Shown here: positions 50,893-60,505 of the stretch, piece after piece
Position numbering within the stretch: the first letter of the stretch is position 1
Layout of the letters: every line of letters starts with the position of its first letter
Origin: Kribbella aluminosa
Lineage (GTDB): Bacteria > Actinomycetota > Actinomycetes > Propionibacteriales > Kribbellaceae
Direction: 5' to 3'
NCBI RefSeq assembly: GCF_017876295.1
Contig: NZ_JAGINT010000002.1
Span: 3,100,001-3,164,000 of the forward strand
Length of the DNA stretch: 64,000 bases
Notes under the pieces: model-generated
Told to the model about the DNA's origin: nothing
The model's input: the letters and a program-made list of their open reading frames with translations, nothing else
Database searches by the model: none
Made by a program: the position numbers and the translations under genes

Positions 50893-52281
50893 GTGAAGAG
50901 CACCGTCGAGTCCTTGAGCCCGACCAAGGTCAAGCTCCTCGTCGAGGTGCCGTTCGAGGAGCTCAAGCCGAGCCTCGACGCGGCGTACAAGAGCATCGGC
51001 CAGCAGATCGTGGTGCCGGGCTTCCGCAAGGGCAAGATCCCGCCGCAGGTGATCGACCAGCGCGTCGGTCGCGGTCCGGTGCTCGAGGAGGCGATCAACG
51101 ACGCGCTCCCGAAGCTGTACTCGCAGGCGGTCAGTGACAACCAGGTCAAGGCGATCGGCCGGCCCGAGGTCGACGTGACCGAGTTCAACGACAAGGAGAG
51201 CCTGCAGTTCTCCGCCGAGGTCGAGGTGCGCCCGGAGATCACGCTGCCGGACCTGGAGGGTCTGGTGGCCGAGGTCGAGGACATCGCGATCTCGGACGAC
51301 GAGGTGACCGAGCAGATCGAGTCGCTGCGTCAGCGCTTCGGCTCGCTGAACCCGGTCGAGCGCGCCACCGGGGACAATGACTTCATCACGATCGACCTGT
51401 CCGCCAGCAAGGACGGCGAGAAGGTCGAGGAGGCGCAGGCCACCGGCCTGTCGTACCAGGTCGGCTCCGGCCAGCTGCTGGACGGCCTGGACGAGGCTGT
51501 CATCGGCCTGAGCGCCGGCGAGAAGAAGACGTTCGTCACCCAGCTCGTGGGCGGCTCGCTGAAGGGCGAGGACGTCGACGTCGAGGTGACGGTGACCGCG
51601 GTCAAGGAGCAGGAGCTCCCGGAGTTCGACGACGAGTTCGCGCAGACCGCGTCGGAGTTCGACACGGCGGCCGAGCTGAAGGCCGACGTCCAGACCCGCC
51701 TGGAGCGCGGCAAGCGCCTCGAGCAGGCCGGCGAGGCCCGCGACGCGGTCCTGGAGAAGATCCTGACCCTGGTCGAGGTGCCGGTCCCCGAGGGCCTGCT
51801 GACCGACGAGCTGGCCGCCCGAAAGGAGAACCTGGAGCAGCAGCTCGGGTACTCCGGGATGACCATGGAGCAGTTCCTCGAGGGTGAGGAGCAGACCCAG
51901 GACGAGTTCGACGAGGACCTGAAGAAGCGCTCCGAGGACGCCATCAAGGCGCAGTTCGTGCTGGACCTGGTGGCCGAGCAGCAGGAGCTGAGCGTCAACG
52001 ACCAGGAGCTGACCGAGCACATCGTCCGGCACGCGCAGCGTTCCGGCGTCAGCCCGGACCAGTTCGCCCAGCACGCGGTCGAGAACAACCTGGTCCCGAG
52101 CCTGGTGTCCGAGGTCGTCCGTGGCAAGGCCCTGGCCTACCTGGTGGAGAACGCCAAGGTCACCGACGCGTCCGGCAACACGGTCGAGCTGCAGACCCTG
52201 CAGCCGGACGGCACGTACGCCGACCCGGAGGCCGCCGAAGCCGAGGCGCCGGCCGAGGAGCCGGAGCCGGCGAAGGCCTGA
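50893..52281 (+). CDS. tig: Trigger factor
   Basis: A 462-residue ribosome-associated chaperone and prolyl isomerase. Residues 1-110 are the ribosome-binding domain, with the docking loop in VVPGFRKGKIPPQVI (GFRxGKxP); about 150-245 form the FKBP-type PPIase (GDNDFITIDLSASKDG); the rest is the helical substrate arm domain, ending in an acidic Glu/Ala/Pro-rich tail. GTG start with AAGGAG ten bases upstream. Next to the Clp genes as in most actinobacteria and many other bacteria. Confidence 0.96.
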   Translation: MKSTVESLSPTKVKLLVEVPFEELKPSLDAAYKSIGQQIVVPGFRKGKIPPQVIDQRVGRGPVLEEAINDALPKLYSQAVSDNQVKAIGRPEVDVTEFNDKESLQFSAEVEVRPEITLPDLEGLVAEVEDIAISDDEVTEQIESLRQRFGSLNPVERATGDNDFITIDLSASKDGEKVEEAQATGLSYQVGSGQLLDGLDEAVIGLSAGEKKTFVTQLVGGSLKGEDVDVEVTVTAVKEQELPEFDDEFAQTASEFDTAAELKADVQTRLERGKRLEQAGEARDAVLEKILTLVEVPVPEGLLTDELAARKENLEQQLGYSGMTMEQFLEGEEQTQDEFDEDLKKRSEDAIKAQFVLDLVAEQQELSVNDQELTEHIVRHAQRSGVSPDQFAQHAVENNLVPSLVSEVVRGKALAYLVENAKVTDASGNTVELQTLQPDGTYADPEAAEAEAPAEEPEPAKA

Positions 52282-52309
52282 CGCACCCGAAATCCCTGAA
52301 ATCCCCAGC

Positions 52310-52340
52310 ACGGCCCGGACCCTCGGTGGGTCCGGGCCGT
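52310..52340 (+). terminator. Terminator after tig
   Basis: ACGGCCCGGACCC and GGGTCCGGGCCGT form a perfect 13-base-pair stem with a five-base loop, 29 bases past the tig stop. Confidence 0.85.
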
Positions 52341-52428
52341 TCGCATGCCGTCGTACGTTCGCGACCCGGCTGTGACCTTCCTCGCCTAGCGTGCTCGGTG
52401 AAACGATTTCCAGGCGGAGGGGGCGGGT

Positions 52429-52548
52429 GTGGCCGCGCTGCTGGAGGAGCCTGAGGTACGGCGGGACGCCGACCGGCCGGACCCCCGCGAGGTACCTGAC
52501 GAGGCAACCGTCGAGGAGTCCGGGTCCGTGGTGCTGTGCGGGTGGTGA
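52429..52548 (+). CDS. 39-residue ORF between tig and clpP1
   Basis: Short reading frame starting GTG behind a strong GGAGGGGG site, with third positions mostly G or C. The peptide is highly charged (about ten Glu/Asp and five Arg) and ends ESGSVVLCGW, with the only Cys and Trp at the very end. It ends nine bases before a ClgR-like box. It may be a real small protein, a peptide precursor, or a leader whose translation affects clpP1P2. I do not recognise it. Confidence 0.45.
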   Translation: MAALLEEPEVRRDADRPDPREVPDEATVEESGSVVLCGW

Positions 52549-52556
52549 ACGTTCCC

Positions 52557-52575
52557 GGATTCGCTGACAGCAGAC
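52557..52575 (+). promoter_or_regulatory. ClgR-like box before clpP1
   Basis: GATTCGCTGACAGCAGAC fits the actinobacterial ClgR consensus WNNWCGCYNANRGCGWWS in the CGCTGACAGC core, with one base different in the second half-site. It lies about 50 bases before a likely -35 element. ClgR activates clpP1P2 in actinobacteria. Confidence 0.6.
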
Positions 52576-52623
52576 GAGGAGGAGCCGCGGGGTGCGCCGT
52601 GAGCGAACACCTCCGGCCCAGCC

Positions 52624-52652
52624 TTAGGTCTGTCGCCACGGACCAGTAATGT
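52624..52652 (+). promoter_or_regulatory. Predicted clpP1 promoter
   Basis: TTAGGT (52624-52629), 17-base spacer, TAATGT (52647-52652). The predicted start point is at or within a base of the GTG at 52660, and no ribosome-binding site is visible, so the clpP1 mRNA is probably leaderless. Confidence 0.5.
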
Positions 52653-52659
52653 CGGGTTC

Positions 52660-53283
52660 GTGAACGAGACATTTGCAGCCAGCCCCACCGCCGCGGGCGG
52701 CAACGGATCCGGCGGACACGACGACGACATCTACCGGGAGTTGCGGAAAAGCCGGATCATCTTCCTGGGGTCCGAGGTTCGCGACGACAACGCGAACGCG
52801 ATCTGCGCGCAGATGCTGCTGCTGAACGCGCAGGACCCGAACGCGGACATCTGGCTGTACATCAACTCGCCGGGCGGCTCGGTGGACTCCGGCATGGCGA
52901 TCTACGACACCATGCAGTGGATCTCCAACGACGTCGCGACGGTCGGGATGGGTCTGGCCGCCTCGATGGGCCAGTTCCTGCTCTGCGCCGGCGCGAAGAA
53001 CAAGCGGTACGCGCTGCCGCACGCGCGGATCATGATGCACCAGCCGTCCGGCGGTATGGGCGGCACGGCCTCCGACATCAAGATCCAGGCCGAGCAGTCC
53101 CTGCACCTGAAGGCGCTGCTGTTCAAGCTGATCTCCGAGCACACCGGCCAGCCGCTCGATCAGGTCGAGAACGACGCCGACCGGGACCGCTGGTTCACCG
53201 CCGAGCAGGCCAAGGAGTACGGCTTCATCGACCACGTGTTCGCCAGCGCCGCCCAGCTCAGCCCGGGCAGCCCGAACTCCTGA
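52660..53283 (+). CDS. clpP1: ATP-dependent Clp protease proteolytic subunit 1
   Basis: A 207-residue ClpP serine protease subunit. Catalytic Ser in GLAASMGQFLL (about 110), His in RIMMHQPSGG (about 135), Asp in ENDADRDRWF (about 184). The first 15-25 residues are a propeptide-like extension. In actinobacteria ClpP1 and ClpP2 assemble into a mixed 14-mer; they lie 30 bases apart here and form an operon. GTG start, probably leaderless, behind a ClgR-like box. It degrades substrates unfolded by ClpX or ClpC. Confidence 0.96.
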   Translation: MNETFAASPTAAGGNGSGGHDDDIYRELRKSRIIFLGSEVRDDNANAICAQMLLLNAQDPNADIWLYINSPGGSVDSGMAIYDTMQWISNDVATVGMGLAASMGQFLLCAGAKNKRYALPHARIMMHQPSGGMGGTASDIKIQAEQSLHLKALLFKLISEHTGQPLDQVENDADRDRWFTAEQAKEYGFIDHVFASAAQLSPGSPNS

Positions 53284-53313
53284 TCTCCCACTCCGTCAGT
53301 TAAGGACAGCACC

Positions 53314-53925
53314 ATGAATTACTTCATCCCGCAGTGGGAGGAGCGCACGTCGTACGGCATGCGCCGGATCGATCCGTACACGAAGCTCTTCGAGGACCGG
53401 ATCATCTTCCTCGGTACGCCGATCACGGACGAGATCGCGAACGCCGTGATGGCGCAGCTGCTCTGCCTGCAGTCGATGGACTCCGACCGTGACATCAGCA
53501 TCTACATCAACTCCCCGGGCGGCTCGTTCACCGCGCTGACCGCGATCTACGACACCGTCCGCTACATCAAGCCGGACGTCCAGACGGTCTGCCTCGGCCA
53601 GGCGGCCTCCGCCGCGGCGGTGCTGCTGGCGGCCGGTACGCCGGGCAAGCGGCTGGCGCTGCCGAACAGCCGGATCATCATCCACCAGCCGGCCACCGAG
53701 GGTACGTACGGCCAGTCGAGCGACATCGAGATCCAGGCGAACGAGATCCTCCGGCTGCGCGCGCTGCTGGAGACGATGATCGCCGACGCCAGCGGCAAGT
53801 CGCACGAAGAGGTCTCGCGCGACATCGAGCGGGACAAGTTCCTGACCGCCGAGCAGGCGATCGAGTACGGCCTGATCGACGACGTCCTGCAGAGCCTCAA
53901 GACCCCGGTCCCGGCCGGCGTCTGA
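53314..53925 (+). CDS. clpP2: ATP-dependent Clp protease proteolytic subunit 2
   Basis: A 203-residue ClpP paralogue. Catalytic Ser in LGQAASAAAVLLAAG, His in SRIIIHQPATEG, Asp in RDIERDKFL. It differs from ClpP1 in the N-terminal loop (MNYFIPQWEERTSYG), the region contacting the unfoldase. AGGACAGCACC precedes the ATG. Followed by a strong terminator, so clpX is transcribed from its own promoter or by read-through. Confidence 0.96.
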   Translation: MNYFIPQWEERTSYGMRRIDPYTKLFEDRIIFLGTPITDEIANAVMAQLLCLQSMDSDRDISIYINSPGGSFTALTAIYDTVRYIKPDVQTVCLGQAASAAAVLLAAGTPGKRLALPNSRIIIHQPATEGTYGQSSDIEIQANEILRLRALLETMIADASGKSHEEVSRDIERDKFLTAEQAIEYGLIDDVLQSLKTPVPAGV

Positions 53926-53974
53926 ACGAGTTCGAAACTGGCCCAGCCGGTCTGACCGGCTGTCAAGGGCCTGA

Positions 53975-54021
53975 CGCGTTCGCCACCGGCGTAGTCACAA
54001 CCCGGTGGCGAGCGCGGTTTT
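53975..54021 (+). terminator. Intrinsic terminator after clpP2
   Basis: CGCGTTCGCCACCGG and CCGGTGGCGAGCGCG form a 15-base-pair stem (one G-U) with a 12-base loop and are followed by GTTTTT. A textbook rho-independent signal. The clpX promoter must lie in the following 60 bases. Confidence 0.9.
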
Positions 54022-54082
54022 TCTACCCCGTACGGGGTACCGTCGAATTCGGTCCGACTGCGCATAGAAGGGATCTGTCCCG

Positions 54083-55381
<1,299 letters not shown>

Positions 55382-55399
55382 CCACTTCACTCCGCAGAG

Positions 55400-55437
55400 G
55401 GAGGCCGGGTCCGCCGTACGGCGGGTTCCCGGCCTCC
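55400..55437 (+). terminator. Terminator after clpX
   Basis: GGAGGCCGGG and CCCGGCCTCC form a perfect 10-base-pair stem enclosing a second stem CCGCCG/CGGCGG; TTCTC follows. Located 19 bases past the clpX stop. Confidence 0.85.
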
Positions 55438-55486
55438 TTCTCGTGGTGGACGCGACGGGAGCGGCCGCCCTCCTACGGTCGGTGAC

Positions 55487-57082
55487 ATGACGCCCAGAAG
55501 AATCCTTCGAAGACTGTCTGTCGCCGGCGTGGCCCTGGTGCTGCTGACGCCGCTGACCACTGCCGTCGCCCAGGCGAAGTCCGTCGTACCCGAGATCAAG
55601 TGGGGGACCTGTGGGTCCGACCCGAGGCTGAAGCCGTTCCAGTGCGCGAGTGTCGAGGTCCCGACCGACTACGACAACCCGCACGGTCCGACCACGAAGA
55701 TCGCGCTGACCCGGCTGCCGGCCACCGACCCGGCAGACAAGATCGGCACACTGTTCACGAACCCCGGCGGACCCGGCGGTCCCGGCGTCCTGTTCCTCCA
55801 TCAGGACGGACTGCGGATCTACACGCCGGAGGTCCGGGCGAGGTTCGACATCCTCGGCTTCGACCCGCGCGGTGTCGGGCAGTCCGACCCGGCGACCTGT
55901 TACCCGACCAAGGCCGACGAGTCGAAGGCGCTGGCGAACTACCCGGCGTTCCCGGTGGGGGCGAAGGAGGAGCGCCAGTTCATCGTCGACAGCGCGAAGC
56001 TCGCGGTCAGCTGCCGGACCACGTCACCGGACCGGATGGCGCACTACTCGACCGCGAACGTCGCCCGGGACATGGACCTGCTCCGCCAGGCGGTCGGCGA
56101 CGACAAGCTGTCGTACGTCGGCTACTCGTACGGCACGTATCTCGCTGCGACGTACGCCAAGCTGTTCCCGAACAAGGTACGGGCGCTGGTGCTCGACGGC
56201 ACGCTGCTCCCGGAGTGGTACTCCGGCTCGAACGGCGACAGGTCTCCGGTCGGTGTCCGGATGAAGCAGGGCGAGGGCGCGTACGACACGTACGAGCAGT
56301 TCCTTGCCGAGTGCAAGAAGGCCGGCGGGAACTGCGCGCTGAACAGCCTCGGTGACCCGAAGACGGTCGTCGAGGGCACGCTGGAGCGGCTGAAGACGCA
56401 TCCGGTCGACCTCAGCATGCCCGACGGCTCCACGCTGAGGATGACGTACGCCCTCGCGGTGGCCGTCACGTTCTCGAACCTGTACGACCCGAACGGGTAC
56501 CCGGCGCTCGCGCAGCTGTGGACCGAGCTGGCGAGCACGAATCGGGCGAAGGCCGCGACCACCATCCCGCAGGCGATCGTGGAGTGGAACCGCCGCAAGG
56601 AGGACTACACCTCGATCGGTACTGCGCTGCAGCCATGCGTCGAGGCGAACCAGTCCGGCCGTCCGCTGGCCTACCCGGCGTACGCCGCGGCCGCGGACAA
56701 GCGGGCGCCGCACTTCGGTGCGTACCGCGCGTGGATCGGCATCCAGTGCGAGTTCCTGGGCATCCGCGACCACGACGCGTTCCTCGGCCCGTGGCGGAAC
56801 AAGGTGAAGCAGCCCGTGCTGGTCTTCGGCACCCGCCACGACCCCGCGACGCCGTACGAGGCCACGAGGCCGTACGCCGACCTGTACCCGGACGCGCGCA
56901 TGGTGACGGTCGAGGGCTGGGGGCACACCACCATCGGTAAGAGCGCCTGCGCCGACCGTCTCACCACGGAGTACCTGACTGAGCTGAAGGCGCCTGCGGA
57001 CGGTACGACATGCAACCAGGACCGCAAGCCGTTCGACCCGGTGCCTACAGGGACGCAAGCACCGAGTCTGCTGCCGCAATAG
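55487..57082 (+). CDS. Secreted tripeptidyl-aminopeptidase-like alpha/beta hydrolase
   Basis: A 531-residue exported alpha/beta hydrolase of the Streptomyces TAP type. The signal peptide ends near residue 28 (TTAVAQAKS). The oxyanion region is NPGGPGGPGVLFL, the nucleophile elbow GYSYGTYLAATYA (Ser about 210), Asp in FGTRHDPATPYE and His in GWGHTTIGKSACA, the last being the TAP C-terminal domain. It removes N-terminal tripeptides or acts as an esterase outside the cell. Its 3' end overlaps the convergent aminotransferase gene by 38 bases. Confidence 0.9.
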   Translation: MTPRRILRRLSVAGVALVLLTPLTTAVAQAKSVVPEIKWGTCGSDPRLKPFQCASVEVPTDYDNPHGPTTKIALTRLPATDPADKIGTLFTNPGGPGGPGVLFLHQDGLRIYTPEVRARFDILGFDPRGVGQSDPATCYPTKADESKALANYPAFPVGAKEERQFIVDSAKLAVSCRTTSPDRMAHYSTANVARDMDLLRQAVGDDKLSYVGYSYGTYLAATYAKLFPNKVRALVLDGTLLPEWYSGSNGDRSPVGVRMKQGEGAYDTYEQFLAECKKAGGNCALNSLGDPKTVVEGTLERLKTHPVDLSMPDGSTLRMTYALAVAVTFSNLYDPNGYPALAQLWTELASTNRAKAATTIPQAIVEWNRRKEDYTSIGTALQPCVEANQSGRPLAYPAYAAAADKRAPHFGAYRAWIGIQCEFLGIRDHDAFLGPWRNKVKQPVLVFGTRHDPATPYEATRPYADLYPDARMVTVEGWGHTTIGKSACADRLTTEYLTELKAPADGTTCNQDRKPFDPVPTGTQAPSLLPQ

Positions 57083-58334
57083 TCTCGTCGACCTGGGCCG
57101 CGGTGTGCTCGGTCGACAGGAACCACAGTCCACGCGGGACGATGTTGATCCCGGCAGCGAACATCCCCGCATGGAACCGAGCCATCGCGGCCCGGTCGCA
57201 GGCGGCGAACGAGCGGTAGTCGGTGACCTCGGCCTGGTCCGTGACGTACGTCTGGAACACCGGGCCGGGGCCGTCGACAAGCAGCGGTACGCCGTGCCGT
57301 GCTGCCGCCGTACGGAGACCGTCCATCAACCGCTGACCCATGGCGTTCAGCGACGGGTAGACGGCGGCACGGTTCTCGTCGAGGTGACGGAGTACTGCGT
57401 CCGCTGCCGCCATCGCGACCGGGTGCGAGTTGAACGTACCGGCGTGCGCGACCTTGCCGTCGGCGATCGACGTCATCACCTCGCGGGAGCCGACCAGTGC
57501 CGACACCTGCATACCGCCGGCCATCGCCTTCCCGAAGGCGGCCAGGTCGGGTACGACGTTCAGCAGTTCGCCGGCGCCGCCCGGAGCGACCCGGAAGCCG
57601 GTGATGATCTCGTCGAAGATCAGCAGCGAACCGTGCCGCCGAGTGAGTTCGCGGAGGCCTTCGAGGTAGCCGGGCTGTGGGGTGATGCAGCCGGTGTTGC
57701 AGAGCAGTGGCTCGAGGATGACGGCGGCGATGTCGTCGCCACCGTCCTGCATGACCGAGGCGACCGCTGGAAGATCGTTGTAGGGGAGCACGATCAGGTC
57801 GTCCGCGTCGTGCCGCGGCTGGCCCGCCGTACCGCCGACCGCGGTCGGGTGCCGCGCGTCGCCCGCCAGCGCGAGGTCCGGGTGCACGCTGTACAGCACC
57901 GGGTCGAGCCAGCCGTGGTAGTTCCCTTCGAACTTCACGATCTTGGGCCGCCCGGTGTGCCCGCGGGCCAGTCGGATCGCGCCGTGCACCGCCTCCGATC
58001 CGACGCTGTTGAAGCGGACCAGTTCTGCTGCGGGGACGATGCTGCAGAGGCGCTCGGCGACCTGTGCCTCCAGTTCGTGCTGTGCGGCGTACGCGACACC
58101 ACGGCGTACCTGTGCAGACACCGCGTCAGCAACCAGCGGCGCTGCATGGCCCAGCAGGTTGGGGCCTTGGCCGAGTACGTAGTCGACGTAGCGGTTGCCG
58201 TCCACGTCCCACAGCTCCGCGCCGCCGGCGTGGTCCACGAACAGCGGGCGCTCGGCGCGGCGGGCGTCGCTGGACACTCCCCCCGCGATCACCTGCTTGG
58301 CACGGGCGTACAGACGGTCGGCTTGGGTGTGCAC
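57045..58334 (-). CDS. Class III aminotransferase, glutamate-1-semialdehyde-mutase-like
   Basis: A 429-residue PLP enzyme of the GSA aminomutase subgroup. LLIFDEIITGFRVAPGGAG carries the Asp that contacts PLP, and the Schiff-base Lys is in PDLAAFGKAMAGGMQVSALVG (Lys of FGKAMAGG). True HemL lies in the tetrapyrrole locus, so here an amino-sugar or amino-acid semialdehyde is a likelier substrate. GTG 58334 with GGAGGAC upstream is preferred over a TTG at 58346 that lies inside that site. Last gene of the 64000-57045 operon, 18 bases after the winged-helix gene. Confidence 0.88.
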   Translation of the reverse strand: MHTQADRLYARAKQVIAGGVSSDARRAERPLFVDHAGGAELWDVDGNRYVDYVLGQGPNLLGHAAPLVADAVSAQVRRGVAYAAQHELEAQVAERLCSIVPAAELVRFNSVGSEAVHGAIRLARGHTGRPKIVKFEGNYHGWLDPVLYSVHPDLALAGDARHPTAVGGTAGQPRHDADDLIVLPYNDLPAVASVMQDGGDDIAAVILEPLLCNTGCITPQPGYLEGLRELTRRHGSLLIFDEIITGFRVAPGGAGELLNVVPDLAAFGKAMAGGMQVSALVGSREVMTSIADGKVAHAGTFNSHPVAMAAADAVLRHLDENRAAVYPSLNAMGQRLMDGLRTAAARHGVPLLVDGPGPVFQTYVTDQAEVTDYRSFAACDRAAMARFHAGMFAAGINIVPRGLWFLSTEHTAAQVDETIAAADSVLASL

Positions 58335-58352
58335 AGCGTCCTCCAAGGGCGG

Positions 58353-59711
58353 TCAGTCGAGCTTCTCGGTCAACAACCGGAACTGCTGGCGTGGCCGGCC
58401 GCCGCCGGTGGACCGTGCCGGTGGCAACGGCCAGGCGAGGCCTGCGTCGACCAGCTCCTTCAGCATGCGGCGGCCGGTGCGCTGGGTGACCTGCATGATC
58501 GCGGCGACGCTCTCGACGTCTACGACGACCTGCCGGCCGGGTGTGGAGCTCATGGCGGAGGCGATCGACGTGACGATCTCCAGCGCCCGCTGGTCAATGG
58601 GCGACGTACTGTCGATCGGTGCGGCGTCAGTCGTGGCAGGGCCTGGCTCCAGGTCCAGCCGGTCGCTGCCACCGTCCAGGTAGACCGCGACCTTCCCACC
58701 GGCCGCTACGGACTCCTCCACAGCCATGAGGGCGTTTGCCTCGGCAGCACGAGCCGTCTGGCCTGTACCGGCACCTACCGCGACAGGTACACCGAGCTGC
58801 GCGGTCAACGCACCTAGGAAGGGCGCGAAGGCGAACTGCTCGGTCAAGCGCACAAGAGCGCCGTACGTCGTCGTCACCAGGAACAGGGTGTCTGAGCGGC
58901 GTGTGACGGAGGCTCCCACCTGACGTGCTTCCGACAGCAGCTTCTGGTGTGTGAGCAGCGCCAGTTCCTGCTGCCAGTAGTCTCCGGACTCAGCACGCGA
59001 CGGGATCACCTGTACGGCGATCATCGCCAGCTGGTGCGCCCCCATGCGCGTGCCTTGTCCCAGCAGTACTGCGGTCTCCAACGCGTCCCGCACACTCGAC
59101 CGCGTCGGCGCGATCCGCAGTACAGGTACGCCGGCTGCTTGCAGGTCCCGCTCCACCGACAGGATCGTGGTCAACGCGACCGTCGTGTGCTGCCGCTCGT
59201 ACTTCTCCCGGTGGAACGCCGCGAACCTGTCCACGGAGGCAGGCCCTTCGTACGGCACGTCGTACACCTCTGCGGTGTCCAGGCCGATCTCGTCGTACGC
59301 CTCAGTGACGTCCGCGAGCGAGAGCGAGTCGATGCTGACCCGGCTGAGGTCGACGTTCTCGATCCTCAGCGAGGCCCGCAGCAGGGCGGCGTACAGCGCG
59401 GCGCCCGTGAGCGGCAGGTGGGTGGACGGGACGGTGAGCCAGTGGCCGGTCGTCGCCAGGTCGAACGCCCACGGGCCCGGGAACACCGCCGAGTCGATGC
59501 GGTCCCGCAGCCGCAGGTAGCGCTCCTCCGCCTCGGACTGGTCGTCGTACCCGCCGGTGAGGAACCGGATGCCGTGGGTGGACCGTTCCGCGACCTCCTG
59601 GCCCACCTCCGCCATCGTCTTCACCAGCCGGCGCGGCCCGAACAGGCCGACGGTCACCGACGGCAACCGTTCACCCGACACCTGCTCCGGCTGCTGCGTC
59701 TCGTCACTCAT
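58353..59711 (-). CDS. Two-domain protein with C-terminal winged helix, putative regulator
   Basis: A 452-residue cytosolic protein. The N-terminal 230 residues are an unassigned alpha/beta region (GLFGPRRLVKTMAEVGQEVA). Residues about 270-365 include VPVAVGAGTGQTARAAEANAL, which resembles the GTP-cyclohydrolase-III/GGDEF-like fold of some archaeal and bacterial regulators. The C-terminal 60 residues (VVVDVESVAAIMQVTQRTGRRMLKELVDAGL) are a winged helix-turn-helix. Coupled by a four-base ATGA overlap to the amidohydrolase gene; likely the operon's own regulator, perhaps sensing a nucleotide or pathway intermediate. Confidence 0.7.
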   Translation of the reverse strand: MSDETQQPEQVSGERLPSVTVGLFGPRRLVKTMAEVGQEVAERSTHGIRFLTGGYDDQSEAEERYLRLRDRIDSAVFPGPWAFDLATTGHWLTVPSTHLPLTGAALYAALLRASLRIENVDLSRVSIDSLSLADVTEAYDEIGLDTAEVYDVPYEGPASVDRFAAFHREKYERQHTTVALTTILSVERDLQAAGVPVLRIAPTRSSVRDALETAVLLGQGTRMGAHQLAMIAVQVIPSRAESGDYWQQELALLTHQKLLSEARQVGASVTRRSDTLFLVTTTYGALVRLTEQFAFAPFLGALTAQLGVPVAVGAGTGQTARAAEANALMAVEESVAAGGKVAVYLDGGSDRLDLEPGPATTDAAPIDSTSPIDQRALEIVTSIASAMSSTPGRQVVVDVESVAAIMQVTQRTGRRMLKELVDAGLAWPLPPARSTGGGRPRQQFRLLTEKLD

Positions 59712-60505
59712 TGGTCAACCCCTCGTCCTCCCGGCAGCGGCCGCCACCGGAACAGCTTGCGGGCGTTCCCGCTGAGAACATCTTGACGTTGACCCTCCGT
59801 CAGCGGCGCGCACACCACCCGGCCCAGCGACATCCGCTGGTCGATGAACGGGAAGTCCGAACCGAACAGCACCCGGTCGCTGCCGATCTGGTCCACCATC
59901 GAGCGGATCAGCGGCCCGGTCATGTGCGAGCCGCACACCTCCAGTAGCAGCGACTCGTACCGGCTTGCCACCTCGATCGCCTCGTCCACGCCGGGTGGGG
60001 TGATCCCGGCGTGTCCGAGGATCACCGACGTACCCGGGTAGCGTTCGGCGACCGTCCGGAACATCGCGGGGGAGTCGTACGGCGACCTGTGCTCGGAGTG
60101 ACTGAGCACGGGGCAGCCCGTCTCCGCGGCGAACTTCCAGACCGCGGCGTACCGGGTGCCGGTCACGGGGTAGCGGTGCAGGCTCGGATGCACCTTGATA
60201 CCGACGAACCGGGCGTCGTCGGCGAGCCGCGTGAGCTCCCGCTCCGGGTCCTGCCACGGGTTGACGACGGCGTACGCCGCGATCCGGTCCGGGTACGCGT
60301 CGACGGCGGCGAGCGACTGCGAGTTGCCGAGGTGCGCGTCCTGCTGGATCGCACGATTGGCCGCGAGCACGGTGACGTCGGTGCCGGTGGCGTCCATCAC
60401 TGCGACCATCGTCGCGGCGTCCGGAGTGGGGATGAAGAACAGCGAGTACGGGCCGAGGTGCGCGTGCACGTCGACACTGCGGTACTGCGGCCGGCGGCCG
60501 ATCAC
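59708..60505 (-). CDS. Amidohydrolase (Amidohydro_2), intact metal site
   Basis: A 265-residue TIM-barrel metallohydrolase of the PF04909 type, which includes decarboxylases and hydratases acting on carboxylic acids. All metal or catalytic positions are present: HAH in VDVHAHLGPYS, Lys/His in GIKVHPSLHRYP, His in VLSHSEHRS, His in VILGHAGI and Asp in VLFGSDFPF. GTG start overlaps the stop of its degenerate paralogue by four bases (GTGA), so the two are translated together. The substrate is probably a product of the sugar-related lyase and dehydrogenase encoded upstream. Confidence 0.85.
   Translation of the reverse strand: MIGRRPQYRSVDVHAHLGPYSLFFIPTPDAATMVAVMDATGTDVTVLAANRAIQQDAHLGNSQSLAAVDAYPDRIAAYAVVNPWQDPERELTRLADDARFVGIKVHPSLHRYPVTGTRYAAVWKFAAETGCPVLSHSEHRSPYDSPAMFRTVAERYPGTSVILGHAGITPPGVDEAIEVASRYESLLLEVCGSHMTGPLIRSMVDQIGSDRVLFGSDFPFIDQRMSLGRVVCAPLTEGQRQDVLSGNARKLFRWRPLPGGRGVDQ

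Noticed and set aside
52599..52649. A 16-codon GTG frame just before clpP1
   Set aside because: Too short, overlaps the predicted promoter, and has no independent support.
57045..58334. hemL of tetrapyrrole synthesis
   Set aside because: No other haem gene is nearby and it is coupled to a sugar-type catabolic operon, so the hemL symbol is not justified.
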